NCBI GenBank assembly: GCA_910589085.1
Contig: CAJUSG010000053.1
Span: forward strand, 1 to 18,342
Reading direction: 5' to 3'
Source of the DNA: an uncultured Oscillospiraceae bacterium
GTDB lineage: Bacteria; Bacillota; Clostridia; Oscillospirales; Oscillospiraceae
DNA: 18,342 nt
Of this stretch, positions 7,354-14,434 are shown one piece after another. The position numbers were made by a program, and so were the translations under genes. The notes under the pieces were generated by a model that was given only the letters and a program-made list of their open reading frames with translations, ran no database searches and was not told the DNA's origin. Numbering within the stretch: position 1 is the stretch's first letter; each line of letters opens with the position of its first letter.

Positions 7354-8280
7354 CTACGCCAGACTGTAGGCCGCAATGGCGGCGAAAAGCAGTACGGTGC
7401 ACAGGGTATGGACAGAGAGGGAGGTGGAAATATACTTGCCCTCCCCGCCCACGTCGGCAAACAGGGGAATGATGAAGGGGGCCGGCAGAGCGTACAGAAT
7501 CATCAGGGCAATCTCCAGCGTGCGGTCGTAGGGGATCAGCCGGAAAATGACCAGACGCACCGCGCACAGCAGCGCCCCCATCAGCATCAGCCGGCAGACC
7601 ACCGTCACCGCCACGGGCCGCAGCAGGGTCCGGTCCAGCTCCAGCTCGTAGCCGACAATAAGCAGAACCAGCGCGCTGGTAGGGGCGGTGACCGCAGAGA
7701 TCACCCCGGTGACAATTCCGGCGGCGGGACCGGACAGCACCCATTGTCCCATGCCCAGGGCCCCCAGCAGGATGCCCAGGGCCATGCCGATACAGCACTT
7801 GTTGGTGACGATATTCCGCAGCAGACGCCCGGCGGAGGGGGCCTGTCCGTCCACCATGGTGAGGGTGCCCAGAAAAGCGGTGTAGGCGAACACCGTCTGT
7901 CCCAGGTCCACCACGGCGAAGCCGGACTGTTCCCCCATCAGCACGCCGTACAGGGCATAGCCCAGCATACCGCCCTCGGCGCTGGTGAGCAGAAAGGGGA
8001 GAAAACGGCCATGGGGGGCGGCCAGGGGCCGCAGGGCAAAGCCCAGCAGAAGGGCCGCCCCGAAGCCCAGATATACGGCGCAGAACACCAGCAGGACGGA
8101 CAGGGAGTAGTGGGCGGTAAAAAAGGCGTTGAACAGCACCACCGGCAGGCAGATTCCGCTGACTACGGATTTGACACCGGCCAGACCATCGGGAGTAAGC
8201 AGCCGCCGCTGGCGGCACAGGGTCCCCAGTCCCAGGAGCAGAACGATGGGGAGGACCATCTCAAGGACAGAGAGCGCCAT
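7354..8280 (-). CDS. AEC-family transporter (auxin efflux carrier-like), last gene of the lsr operon
   Basis: This 308-residue membrane protein has about ten hydrophobic segments and no signal peptide. Its N-terminus (LPIVLLLGLGTLCRQRRLLTPDGLAGVKSVVSGICLPVVLFNAF) is the family pattern of AEC/bile-acid-sodium-symporter-like carriers. These move organic anions such as malate or auxin-like acids across the membrane. The second repeat is seen in TAPTSALVLLIVGYELELDR and LPAPFIIPLFADVGGEGKYISTSLSVHTL. The start at 8280 has a GAGGAG site overlapping the end of lsrF, only 7 bases away, so it is translationally linked to the AI-2 genes. An in-frame upstream start would lie wholly within lsrF in another frame and is rejected. 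The substrate is unknown; context suggests AI-2, a breakdown product or an acid derived from it. Confidence 0.88.
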   Translation of the reverse strand: MALSVLEMVLPIVLLLGLGTLCRQRRLLTPDGLAGVKSVVSGICLPVVLFNAFFTAHYSLSVLLVFCAVYLGFGAALLLGFALRPLAAPHGRFLPFLLTSAEGGMLGYALYGVLMGEQSGFAVVDLGQTVFAYTAFLGTLTMVDGQAPSAGRLLRNIVTNKCCIGMALGILLGALGMGQWVLSGPAAGIVTGVISAVTAPTSALVLLIVGYELELDRTLLRPVAVTVVCRLMLMGALLCAVRLVIFRLIPYDRTLEIALMILYALPAPFIIPLFADVGGEGKYISTSLSVHTLCTVLLFAAIAAYSLA

Positions 8281-8287
8281 ACGCTCC

Positions 8288-9169
8288 TCAGCCCTTAGTG
8301 GCGTCCCGGAAGAACTCCAGGGCCTCCTTGTCGGTAAAGCCCTCGTGGACAATCTTGCCCACCGCCATGGCCATCTCCACCGGGTGCTCGCTCTGGAAGA
8401 TGTTGCGGCCCATGTCCACGCCGTGGGCACCCTTGCGCATCACGTTGTAGGCCAGCTTCAGGGCCTCGTCCTCGGGCAGCTTCTTGCCGCCGGCCACCAC
8501 GATGGGCACCGGGCAGGCCGCGGCCACCTCCTCAAAATTCTCACAGTCGTAGGTCTTGACAATCTGCACACCCATCTCGGCGATGATGCGAGTGGCCAGC
8601 TTAAAGAAGCGGTCGGTCCGGGCCATGTCCTTGCCCACGGCGCACACGCCCAGGGTGGGGACGCTGTAGCGCATACCGGCGTTGATGACCTGGTTCAGAT
8701 TGTCCAGGCTGCTCAGCTGGCCGTCGGCGCCGATAAAGGTCTGCACCGCCATGCAGTCCGCGTTCATGCGGATGGCGTCCTCAATGTTCACCGCCACTAC
8801 CTCGTGGCTCAGGTCCTCCTGAAGCATGGAGGAGCCGGAGGTCACCCGCAGAGCGATGCTCTTGGCGGTCTCAGGGGCCACACAGGTGCGGATGGCGCCC
8901 CGGGTGCCCATAAAGCAGTCCACATAGGGGGCCAGCTTGGGCAGCAGCAGGTCCAGCCGCTCCAGGCCGGCGGTGGAGCCCATGAAGTAGCCATGGTCAA
9001 AGGCAAACATAACGGTGTTGCCGCTCTTGGGGTTGAAAATGTTGGCCAGGTGCTTTTTCATGCCCCAGTCCAGGCTGTTGCAGCCCTTGAGATAAAATCC
9101 ATTCTGGTTGGCGAAGGGGACATCCGCATGGTAGTCCTTGGAAACCTTCAGACCGTCTAAATCAGCCAT
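8288..9169 (-). CDS. lsrF: 3-hydroxy-5-phosphonooxypentane-2,4-dione thiolase (LsrF)
   Basis: LsrF (293 residues; E. coli 291) cleaves the isomerised phospho-AI-2 with coenzyme A to dihydroxyacetone phosphate and acetyl-CoA. It has a class I aldolase-like barrel. The match to E. coli LsrF as I remember it is extensive: MADLD at the start, LKGCNSLDWGM, IFNPKSGNTVMFAFDHGYF (44-62), TRGAIR, VGKDMARTDRFFKLATRI, VPIVVAGGKKLPEDEAL (221-237) and GVDMGRNIFQSEHPV (250-264). Lys205 in VQIVKTY is at the position of the Schiff-base lysine (K203 of E. coli). It follows lsrB by 94 bases that contain a strong hairpin, and has AGGAGG just upstream. Confidence 0.96.
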   Translation of the reverse strand: MADLDGLKVSKDYHADVPFANQNGFYLKGCNSLDWGMKKHLANIFNPKSGNTVMFAFDHGYFMGSTAGLERLDLLLPKLAPYVDCFMGTRGAIRTCVAPETAKSIALRVTSGSSMLQEDLSHEVVAVNIEDAIRMNADCMAVQTFIGADGQLSSLDNLNQVINAGMRYSVPTLGVCAVGKDMARTDRFFKLATRIIAEMGVQIVKTYDCENFEEVAAACPVPIVVAGGKKLPEDEALKLAYNVMRKGAHGVDMGRNIFQSEHPVEMAMAVGKIVHEGFTDKEALEFFRDATKG

Positions 9170-9196
9170 TGTATATTCCTCCTATAAATCTATGTT

Positions 9197-9248
9197 CAGA
9201 AACCGGAGCGGAGTATAGCCGCCGGCCATGCTCCGCTCCGGAAATCTG
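9197..9248 (-). repeat. Intercistronic stem-loop between lsrB and lsrF
   Basis: CCGGAGCGGAG (9203-9213) pairs perfectly with CTCCGCTCCGG (9231-9241) around a 17-base loop. CAGA (9197-9200) can pair further with TCTG (9245-9248). On the minus strand only TTT follows, so full termination is unlikely. It may protect the 3' end of the lsrB message or act as a partial attenuator, giving more binding protein than LsrF. The ribosome binding site of lsrF lies just after it. Confidence 0.6.
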
Positions 9249-9263
9249 CCTTAAGGTATTAGA

Positions 9264-10421
9264 TTAGAAATCGTACTGGTCCATGTTCTCAGCGGTGAAC
9301 ACAGCCCGCTCGGGGAGCAGCACCACGCCGTTGTTGGCGTCGGCGGTGGCGTCGTCGGGGTTCAGGCAGTTGTTGGGCATAACCTCACAGTCACCGATGC
9401 CGGGGATGCTGATGACGTCGCCGACTTTCACGTCGTTGCCGGCAGCGATGTAGGCGGCCACATAGCAGCCCATAGCGCCCTGGATCTTACAATCCCACAG
9501 GCCCCAGTTGTACAGGGTGCCGTTGGTGCAGTAGGCCTTGATGGCGTTGGGGGTGGCAAAGCCGGTGATGGTCACGTCGGCCTTGGTCAGGCCCTTATTC
9601 TCGGCAGCCTGGAGCTGGCCGGGCAGAGCGGTGGAGTCGTTGCAGATAATCAGGTCGATGTCGGGGTTGGCGTCCAGAACGGCCTCGCCCACGGTGATGG
9701 ACTTCTCGGCGTCCTGCTCAGAGTAGTAGTTGTCGGGCTGAACGTTGGTCCAGTTGGGGTACTTCTCCTTGATGATCTTCTCACCCTCGACCTGCCAGGA
9801 GTTCTGGTCGGTGACGGTGGCCTGGGAGTAGTGCCAGGCGTACTTGACGGCGTCCTTCTCAGGATCAACGCCCCGGTCCTTCAGGCCGGCCACAGCCAGA
9901 TCAACCAGCATCTGGCCCAGCACCTCGGGGGTGCCCTGGGAGACCATCAGAGCGCGGTCAGAAACAGCGGCGTCGGAGTCCCAGGTGCACACCACGATGC
10001 CAGCATCCTGGGCGGCCTTCAGGGCGTCGGCCACACCGGCGGCGTCCACAGTGGAGATGCAGATGGCGTCCACGCCCTTGGCCACGGCGTCATTGATGAC
10101 GGACACCTGGTCAGCGGCGGTGGCGTTGGGGGAGCCGATGTAGTCAACGGTCATGCCCCAGTCCTTGGCGTACTCCTGGGCGCCGGTGTTGGCGACCTCG
10201 AAGAAGGCGTTGCCGGTGAGCTTGGGGATGAAGGCTACGGTCTTTCCCTCGACGGTCTTTTCGCTGTCATTGCCGGCGGGGGGAGTGGAAGTGGTGGCAC
10301 TGCTGTTGGAGTTGGGGGTGCTGGTGCCGCCGTTGTTGCTGGGCTCCTGGGGCTTGCTGCCGCAGGAAGCCAGCGCCAGAACCATGGAGACGGCTAACAG
10401 GGATGCAAGAAGTTTTTTCAT
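9264..10421 (-). CDS. lsrB: AI-2-binding lipoprotein (LsrB)
   Basis: This is the solute-binding protein of the AI-2 ABC importer (385 residues). A signal peptide ends in a lipobox, L17-A-S-C20, so it is a lipoprotein tethered to the outer face of the membrane. A Ser/Thr/Asn/Pro-rich linker spans 21-56. The periplasmic-binding fold follows: AFIPKLTGNAFFEVANTGAQ (63-82), CTWDSD (145-150), TVTDQNSW (202-209), TGFATPNAIK and the C-terminal GVVLLPERAVF, all close to E. coli LsrB. Four AI-2 contacts are kept (Lys67, Asp148, Asp205, Gln206 for K35, D116, D166, Q167). The positions of P220 and A222 appear to be Asn261 and Ser263. It follows lsrD by 55 bases. A ribose- or other sugar-binding role is less likely given the lsr context. 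Confidence 0.93.
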   Translation of the reverse strand: MKKLLASLLAVSMVLALASCGSKPQEPSNNGGTSTPNSNSSATTSTPPAGNDSEKTVEGKTVAFIPKLTGNAFFEVANTGAQEYAKDWGMTVDYIGSPNATAADQVSVINDAVAKGVDAICISTVDAAGVADALKAAQDAGIVVCTWDSDAAVSDRALMVSQGTPEVLGQMLVDLAVAGLKDRGVDPEKDAVKYAWHYSQATVTDQNSWQVEGEKIIKEKYPNWTNVQPDNYYSEQDAEKSITVGEAVLDANPDIDLIICNDSTALPGQLQAAENKGLTKADVTITGFATPNAIKAYCTNGTLYNWGLWDCKIQGAMGCYVAAYIAAGNDVKVGDVISIPGIGDCEVMPNNCLNPDDATADANNGVVLLPERAVFTAENMDQYDF

Positions 10422-10476
10422 GTTTCATACCTCCAAAATTATTATATTCAGGGGCATAAGGCCCCGGAATATCAGA

Positions 10477-11535
10477 TTACGCTGCTCCTTTTTTGAGGGA
10501 GAACAGCTTTGCCGCTTTGGCCACCACAGTGGGATTACCGGCGATGGCCCGGCCTACCACCACCACGACCAGCAGCACGCCGATGGGGATGTCGAGATAT
10601 TGTTTGTTCACGTTGAAGCACAGGGGCATACCGAACCGCAGAAGGGTGATGGCCACAGCGGCCAGCGCAGTACCCACAGCGCTGCCCTTACCGCCGGTGG
10701 ACAGGGTGCCGCCCAGCACGCAGGCGGTGATGATGGTCATGGTAAAGTTGCCGCCCAGGTCCGCCTTGGCGGTGCCCAGCTGAGAGGTCATGACCACGCC
10801 GGTGATGCTGGCCGCCAGGGCGCTGAACACATAGGTTGACATAATAACAAGACGGCTGTTTATACCGGAATATTCCGCCGCGGACTGGTTTACACCCACC
10901 AGAAATACCTTTCGGCCATATTTGGTGCGGTGGAGCAGAAGATAGGCCGCCAGCAGCATGATAAGGAAAATGATGATCTGCAGGGGAATCAGGCCGAACA
11001 CCTTGATCTTGGTGAGCGCCTTGAAGCTGTCCGGGAAGCCGCTGATGCCCTTGTAGGCTTCCGTACTGGACAGGGTAGACACCAGCAGTCCCAGGCCGGA
11101 GTAGAGGAAGCTGCCGCCCAAGGTGACCACCATGGCCTGCACGCCGCAATAGGCCACAAAGAAGCCGCTGAGTGCGCCGCAGGCGGTAGCGGCGATTATG
11201 GCCAGCAGGGCGGCCAGCCAGATGTTCAATCCAAAGTCCTGCCAGGCCACACCGATGATGATGGAGGTTAACCCCACAATGGCGCAGGACTGGATATCAA
11301 TGCCGCCGGTAATCATGACAAAGGTGACAAAGATAGAGATGTACCAGATGGGCAGATCGCTGTTGGCAGAGGTGAAAATTCGGGTAAGGGAGAGAAATTT
11401 AGGATTTGCCGCGCCAAAAATCACACACTCCACAATCAGCAGCGCCACCAGAAACAGGTTCCAGCGGAAATTAGGACCGTTCAGAAGGCGATGCAGAGCG
11501 CCCTGATTTCCTAAGACAGCAGGGTTCCGGCTCAT
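10477..11535 (-). CDS. lsrD: AI-2 ABC transporter permease (LsrD)
   Basis: One of the two transmembrane subunits of the AI-2 importer (352 residues), of the sugar-type BPD permease 2 family. Hydrophobic segments begin at about residues 28, 63, 87, 107, 135, 180, 232, 262 and 305. The motif MITGGIDIQSCAIVGL (about 74-89), with its Gly-Gly-Ile-Asp element, and ACVLGGTLSTGGKGSAVGTALAAVAI are typical of RbsC-like permeases. The ATG overlaps the TGA of lsrC by four bases (ATGA, 11532-11535) and AAGGAGG precedes it, so the two permeases are coupled. The lsrC versus lsrD assignment rests on gene order matching E. coli lsrACDB and on moderate sequence recall; the two could be named the other way round. 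Confidence 0.9.
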   Translation of the reverse strand: MSRNPAVLGNQGALHRLLNGPNFRWNLFLVALLIVECVIFGAANPKFLSLTRIFTSANSDLPIWYISIFVTFVMITGGIDIQSCAIVGLTSIIIGVAWQDFGLNIWLAALLAIIAATACGALSGFFVAYCGVQAMVVTLGGSFLYSGLGLLVSTLSSTEAYKGISGFPDSFKALTKIKVFGLIPLQIIIFLIMLLAAYLLLHRTKYGRKVFLVGVNQSAAEYSGINSRLVIMSTYVFSALAASITGVVMTSQLGTAKADLGGNFTMTIITACVLGGTLSTGGKGSAVGTALAAVAITLLRFGMPLCFNVNKQYLDIPIGVLLVVVVVGRAIAGNPTVVAKAAKLFSLKKGAA

Positions 11536-12548
11536 TGCTCCCCCTCCTTTCCGGACGAGGCCGCCGAGGTTCGGGCGGCCAGACGGGCGTGGCGGTTGTT
11601 CACCGCGGCGCGGTGCTGCATCAGGGCGTCGGCCACCACAATGGTGATGAGGATGACGCCTGTGATGGCGTTATCGTAGTTGGAGGAGAAGCCCATGAAT
11701 ACCAGCAGATAGCTGATGGAGGCCATTATCACCGCGCCAATGCCGGCGCCGATCACCGAGCCCACACCGCCGGAGAGGCTGATGCCACCCAGCACGCAGG
11801 CGGCAACCGCTTTCATCTCGTAGCCGTTGCCGCTTAAAGAGGTGACAATACCGATGCGGCTGCAGAAGATAATACCAGCCACGGCGCTGAGCACGCCGCA
11901 GATCACATAGGCCAGCACCTTGGTCCGGGTGGCGGGGATGCCAACCAGCTCCGCGCCGCCGGCGTTGTCGCCCACGGCGATGAAATAGCGCCCCTTTCTG
12001 GTGCGGGTAAGGAGAAAGTGGATGGCAATGGTCAGAGCCACCGCACAGCAGTAGTAGATGGTAAAGCTGCCGATCAGGGTCATGGAGGAGATGTCCTTAA
12101 AGGCCTTGGGGAGCTGGTTCACCTGCTCCACGCCCACCTGGAGGTACATCATGCCCCGGAGGATTCCGTTGGTGCCCAGGGTAAAGATGAGGGAGGGCAC
12201 CTTCATCACCGCCACGCCCCAGCCGTTAACCAGGCCCACAATCACGCCAATGAGGATGCCAACCGCAAAGGCCAGCAGCCAACTGGAGCCGTTTTGAATC
12301 ATAGTGCCCACCACGGCGGCCACCAGACCCATATTGGAGCCTACAGACACGTCAATCTCGCCCACGAAGATGGCGAAAGCCATGCCCACGGCAATGAGGG
12401 TATAGACCACCGAGGTGTTGAAGCAGGCGCTCACATTGGAGAGGGTCAGAAAGGAGGGATTGATGACGCCTACAATGAGAAACAGTGCCGCCAAAAACAG
12501 GAAGCTGGTCATTTCGCGGGCTTTCAAAAATTTTTTTACAGCGCTCAT
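11532..12548 (-). CDS. lsrC: AI-2 ABC transporter permease (LsrC)
   Basis: The other membrane subunit of the AI-2 importer (338 residues). It has about eight to ten hydrophobic segments and the permease motif FVGEIDVSVGSNMGL (about 61-75) with its Gly-Glu-Ile-Asp-Val-Ser-Val-Gly core. Also visible are FTLGTNGILRG and ACVLGGISLSGGVGSVIGAGIGAVIM. The C-terminal tail after about residue 310 is hydrophilic (HRAAVNNRHARLAARTS) and should be cytoplasmic. It overlaps the upstream lsrA by four bases (ATGA, 12545-12548) and the downstream lsrD by four bases, which favours balanced production of the ATPase and the two permeases. Naming follows position directly after lsrA, as in E. coli. Confidence 0.91.
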   Translation of the reverse strand: MSAVKKFLKAREMTSFLFLAALFLIVGVINPSFLTLSNVSACFNTSVVYTLIAVGMAFAIFVGEIDVSVGSNMGLVAAVVGTMIQNGSSWLLAFAVGILIGVIVGLVNGWGVAVMKVPSLIFTLGTNGILRGMMYLQVGVEQVNQLPKAFKDISSMTLIGSFTIYYCCAVALTIAIHFLLTRTRKGRYFIAVGDNAGGAELVGIPATRTKVLAYVICGVLSAVAGIIFCSRIGIVTSLSGNGYEMKAVAACVLGGISLSGGVGSVIGAGIGAVIMASISYLLVFMGFSSNYDNAITGVILITIVVADALMQHRAAVNNRHARLAARTSAASSGKEGEQ

Positions 12549-14077
12549 GCTCCCTCAGCCTCCTCCGCCAAAATTCCAAAGGCCGCCGCCGTCAGGTTGT
12601 CCTGGTTGATATTGCCCCGGCGGAACTCGGCGTTAAGCCGGCCCTGGTACATGATGACCACCCGGTCAGCCAGTTCCACCATCTCTTCCATGTCGCTGGA
12701 GATCAGGAGGACGGACACCCCCTGCTCCCGCAGCTGGTGGATGATGTGATATACGTCGCCCCGGGCCGCCGCGTCGATGCCCCGGGTCGGCTCGTCTAAA
12801 ATGACGATCTGAGGGGAGGTGGACAGACTTCGGCCAATGACGATTTTCTGCTGGTTGCCGCCGGACAGGCTGCCCGCCAGCTGGTCCTGACCGGTGACCT
12901 TGGTGCGGAAATTTTCTATGTACTTCTGGGTGGTCTCCCGCTCGGCCCGGCGGTTCAGAAGCAGCTTGCCCATATAGGAGCTGAACAGATTGGCGCTGGT
13001 GGTGTTGGCGGCCACATCGCAGATTTTGAACAGGCCGTTGAGGTGCCGGTCCTCGGGCACATAGTTGAGCCCTGCCCGAATCACCTGCTGGGTCTTTTGG
13101 CCCGTAATGTCCTGCCCGTTCAGAATCACCCGGCCTCCCAGAACCTTGTCCATGCCGAAGATGGTGGTGGCCATCTCGGTACGGCCCGCGCCGACCACAC
13201 CGGCGACACCCAGAATTTCACCGGGATATACCTTCAGGTTGATATTGGAAAAGCCGTAGCCGCTGAAGTCCTGGAGCTCCAGCACCGGGGCGGTGCCGTA
13301 GTCCACCGGTTTGACGTCGGCCTGATGGTCCTTGTGGGCCGTCTCCGTGTCGGGGGGAAGCAGACCCCGCACCAGATCCTCCCGGGTGAAGTCGGACACC
13401 GGGCCGTGAATGGTGATGGTCCCGTCCCGCATGATGGCCACGTGGGTGGCGATCTCAAAGACCTCCGCCAGGCGGTGGGTGATGTAGATAACGCCGATGC
13501 CCTTGGAGCGCAGCTCCGCCACACATTTAAAAAGGCTCTGTACCTCGTCAAAGGTCAGGGCGGAGGTGGGCTCGTCCAGAATGAGCAGTTGGGCCCGGCG
13601 CAGCAGACCGCGGAGAATTTCCACCAGTTGCTGCTCCGCGATGGACAGGCTGCTGGCCTTCCGGTTCAGATCCAGATTCCAGCCCACCTCTTCCATGACG
13701 GAAAGAAGCTCCCGATGCAGCTCTGACTTGCCCTGCGGGAAGCCGATAATAATGTTCTCCTCCACCGTCATATTGGGGAAGAGCAGCGGCTCCTGCGGCA
13801 CCATGTAGATGCCCTGGGCCAGGGCGGCGGAGGGGCGGTTGAGCACCACCGGCTTGCCCCGGATGGCCAGCTCGCCGCTGTCGTGGGTGTAGATGCCCAT
13901 AACGATTTTCATCAGTGTGGATTTACCCGCGCCGTTGCCGCCGATCAGGGCCAGAACCTCTCCGGGCATAATGTCCAGACTGATGCCCTTGAGAACGGCA
14001 TTGAGTCCGAAGGATTTGTAGATGTCCTTAATGGACAGCAGCGGTGCCGTGCCCCGCGCGGCTACGTTCTGTTCCAC
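12545..14077 (-). CDS. lsrA: AI-2 ABC transporter ATP-binding protein (LsrA)
   Basis: This 510-residue double ATPase (E. coli LsrA 511) drives AI-2 import. The first cassette has Walker A GGNGAGKST (46-54), the sugar-importer signature LSIAEQQ (144-150), Walker B LLILDE (164-169) and the switch His201. The second has the degenerate Walker A GVVGAGRTE (293-301), lacking the usual Lys as in RbsA-type proteins, then LSGGNQQ (404-410) and ILDEPTRGID (426-435). Translation starts at GTG. I chose it because GGAGGG (14084-14089) lies 6 bases upstream and the protein then begins MEQNVA; no in-frame ATG is nearby. It is first in the operon, about 65 bases downstream of a perfect-consensus promoter. 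Confidence 0.94.
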   Translation of the reverse strand: MEQNVAARGTAPLLSIKDIYKSFGLNAVLKGISLDIMPGEVLALIGGNGAGKSTLMKIVMGIYTHDSGELAIRGKPVVLNRPSAALAQGIYMVPQEPLLFPNMTVEENIIIGFPQGKSELHRELLSVMEEVGWNLDLNRKASSLSIAEQQLVEILRGLLRRAQLLILDEPTSALTFDEVQSLFKCVAELRSKGIGVIYITHRLAEVFEIATHVAIMRDGTITIHGPVSDFTREDLVRGLLPPDTETAHKDHQADVKPVDYGTAPVLELQDFSGYGFSNINLKVYPGEILGVAGVVGAGRTEMATTIFGMDKVLGGRVILNGQDITGQKTQQVIRAGLNYVPEDRHLNGLFKICDVAANTTSANLFSSYMGKLLLNRRAERETTQKYIENFRTKVTGQDQLAGSLSGGNQQKIVIGRSLSTSPQIVILDEPTRGIDAAARGDVYHIIHQLREQGVSVLLISSDMEEMVELADRVVIMYQGRLNAEFRRGNINQDNLTAAAFGILAEEAEGA

Positions 14078-14109
14078 AGCGGTCCCTCCATTCCTGTTCA
14101 GGCAGAAAT

Positions 14110-14117
14110 TACAAATG
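14110..14117 (-). promoter_or_regulatory. Candidate LsrR operator motif in the lsrA leader
   Basis: On the minus strand this reads CATTTGTA, within ATAAACATTTGTAATTT, about 25-32 bases downstream of the predicted lsrA transcription start. The same ACATTTGTAA core occurs in the lsrR leader at 14403-14412 on the plus strand. Sharing by two divergent leaders suggests a common regulator, most simply LsrR. No binding data are available. Confidence 0.35.
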
Positions 14118-14148
14118 TTTATAGAAGCATATTTTTGTTTTCGTTGAT

Positions 14149-14177
14149 ATTATAAAACCTTTTTGATGGTTTGTCAA
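14149..14177 (-). promoter_or_regulatory. Perfect-consensus sigma-A promoter of the lsrACDBF operon
   Basis: On the minus strand, TTGACA (14172-14177), exactly 17 bases, then TATAAT (14149-14154) form a perfect sigma-A promoter, with transcription starting near 14142. A promoter this strong needs repression to be regulated. A short dyad TGGTT-TGTC-AACCA (14167-14180) covers the -35 box. Confidence 0.88.
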
Positions 14178-14339
14178 CCACTGGAACATGGTCCGGAGCG
14201 GTCTCTCCCGGCAAAAACCAACATAAATTGAAAAAAATAAAATCATTTTACTGGATTTTTAGATGGTATATATAAAAAACGCTTGAGAAGTTTGGCGGAA
14301 TTGCTGATTTTCAATTTTTACAGATTATTGCGCCGCTTT

Positions 14340-14411
14340 CATTTGACAAGGAAAACCAGTTGGTGCTATACTATCCATGCTAAACATTTGACTTTTGATT
14401 TGACATTTGTA
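14340..14411 (+). promoter_or_regulatory. lsrR promoter with repeated CATTTG-type motifs
   Basis: TTGACA (14343-14348), an 18-base spacer and TATACT (14367-14372) form a good sigma-A promoter with a start near 14379. CATTTGAC occurs at 14340-14347 (overlapping the -35 box) and at 14385-14392. GATTTGAC lies at 14397-14404 and CATTTGTA at 14404-14411. The copies at 14385 and 14404 are 19 bases apart, nearly two helix turns. Autoregulation by LsrR through these repeats is a reasonable inference. The rest of the divergent spacer (14181-14339) is AT-rich without a gene. Confidence 0.65.
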
Positions 14412-14434
14412 AAGGCGAGGAGTGGGCCGGACAG

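Noticed and set aside
10451..10465. Small hairpin GGGGC-ATAAG-GCCCC between lsrD and lsrB
   Set aside because: A five-base-pair stem with no U-run; too weak to name as a terminator or regulatory site.
14272..14288. AAAAACGCTT in the lsr spacer as a CcpA (cre) site
   Set aside because: Only the core fits; the outer TG and the right half of the consensus do not match.
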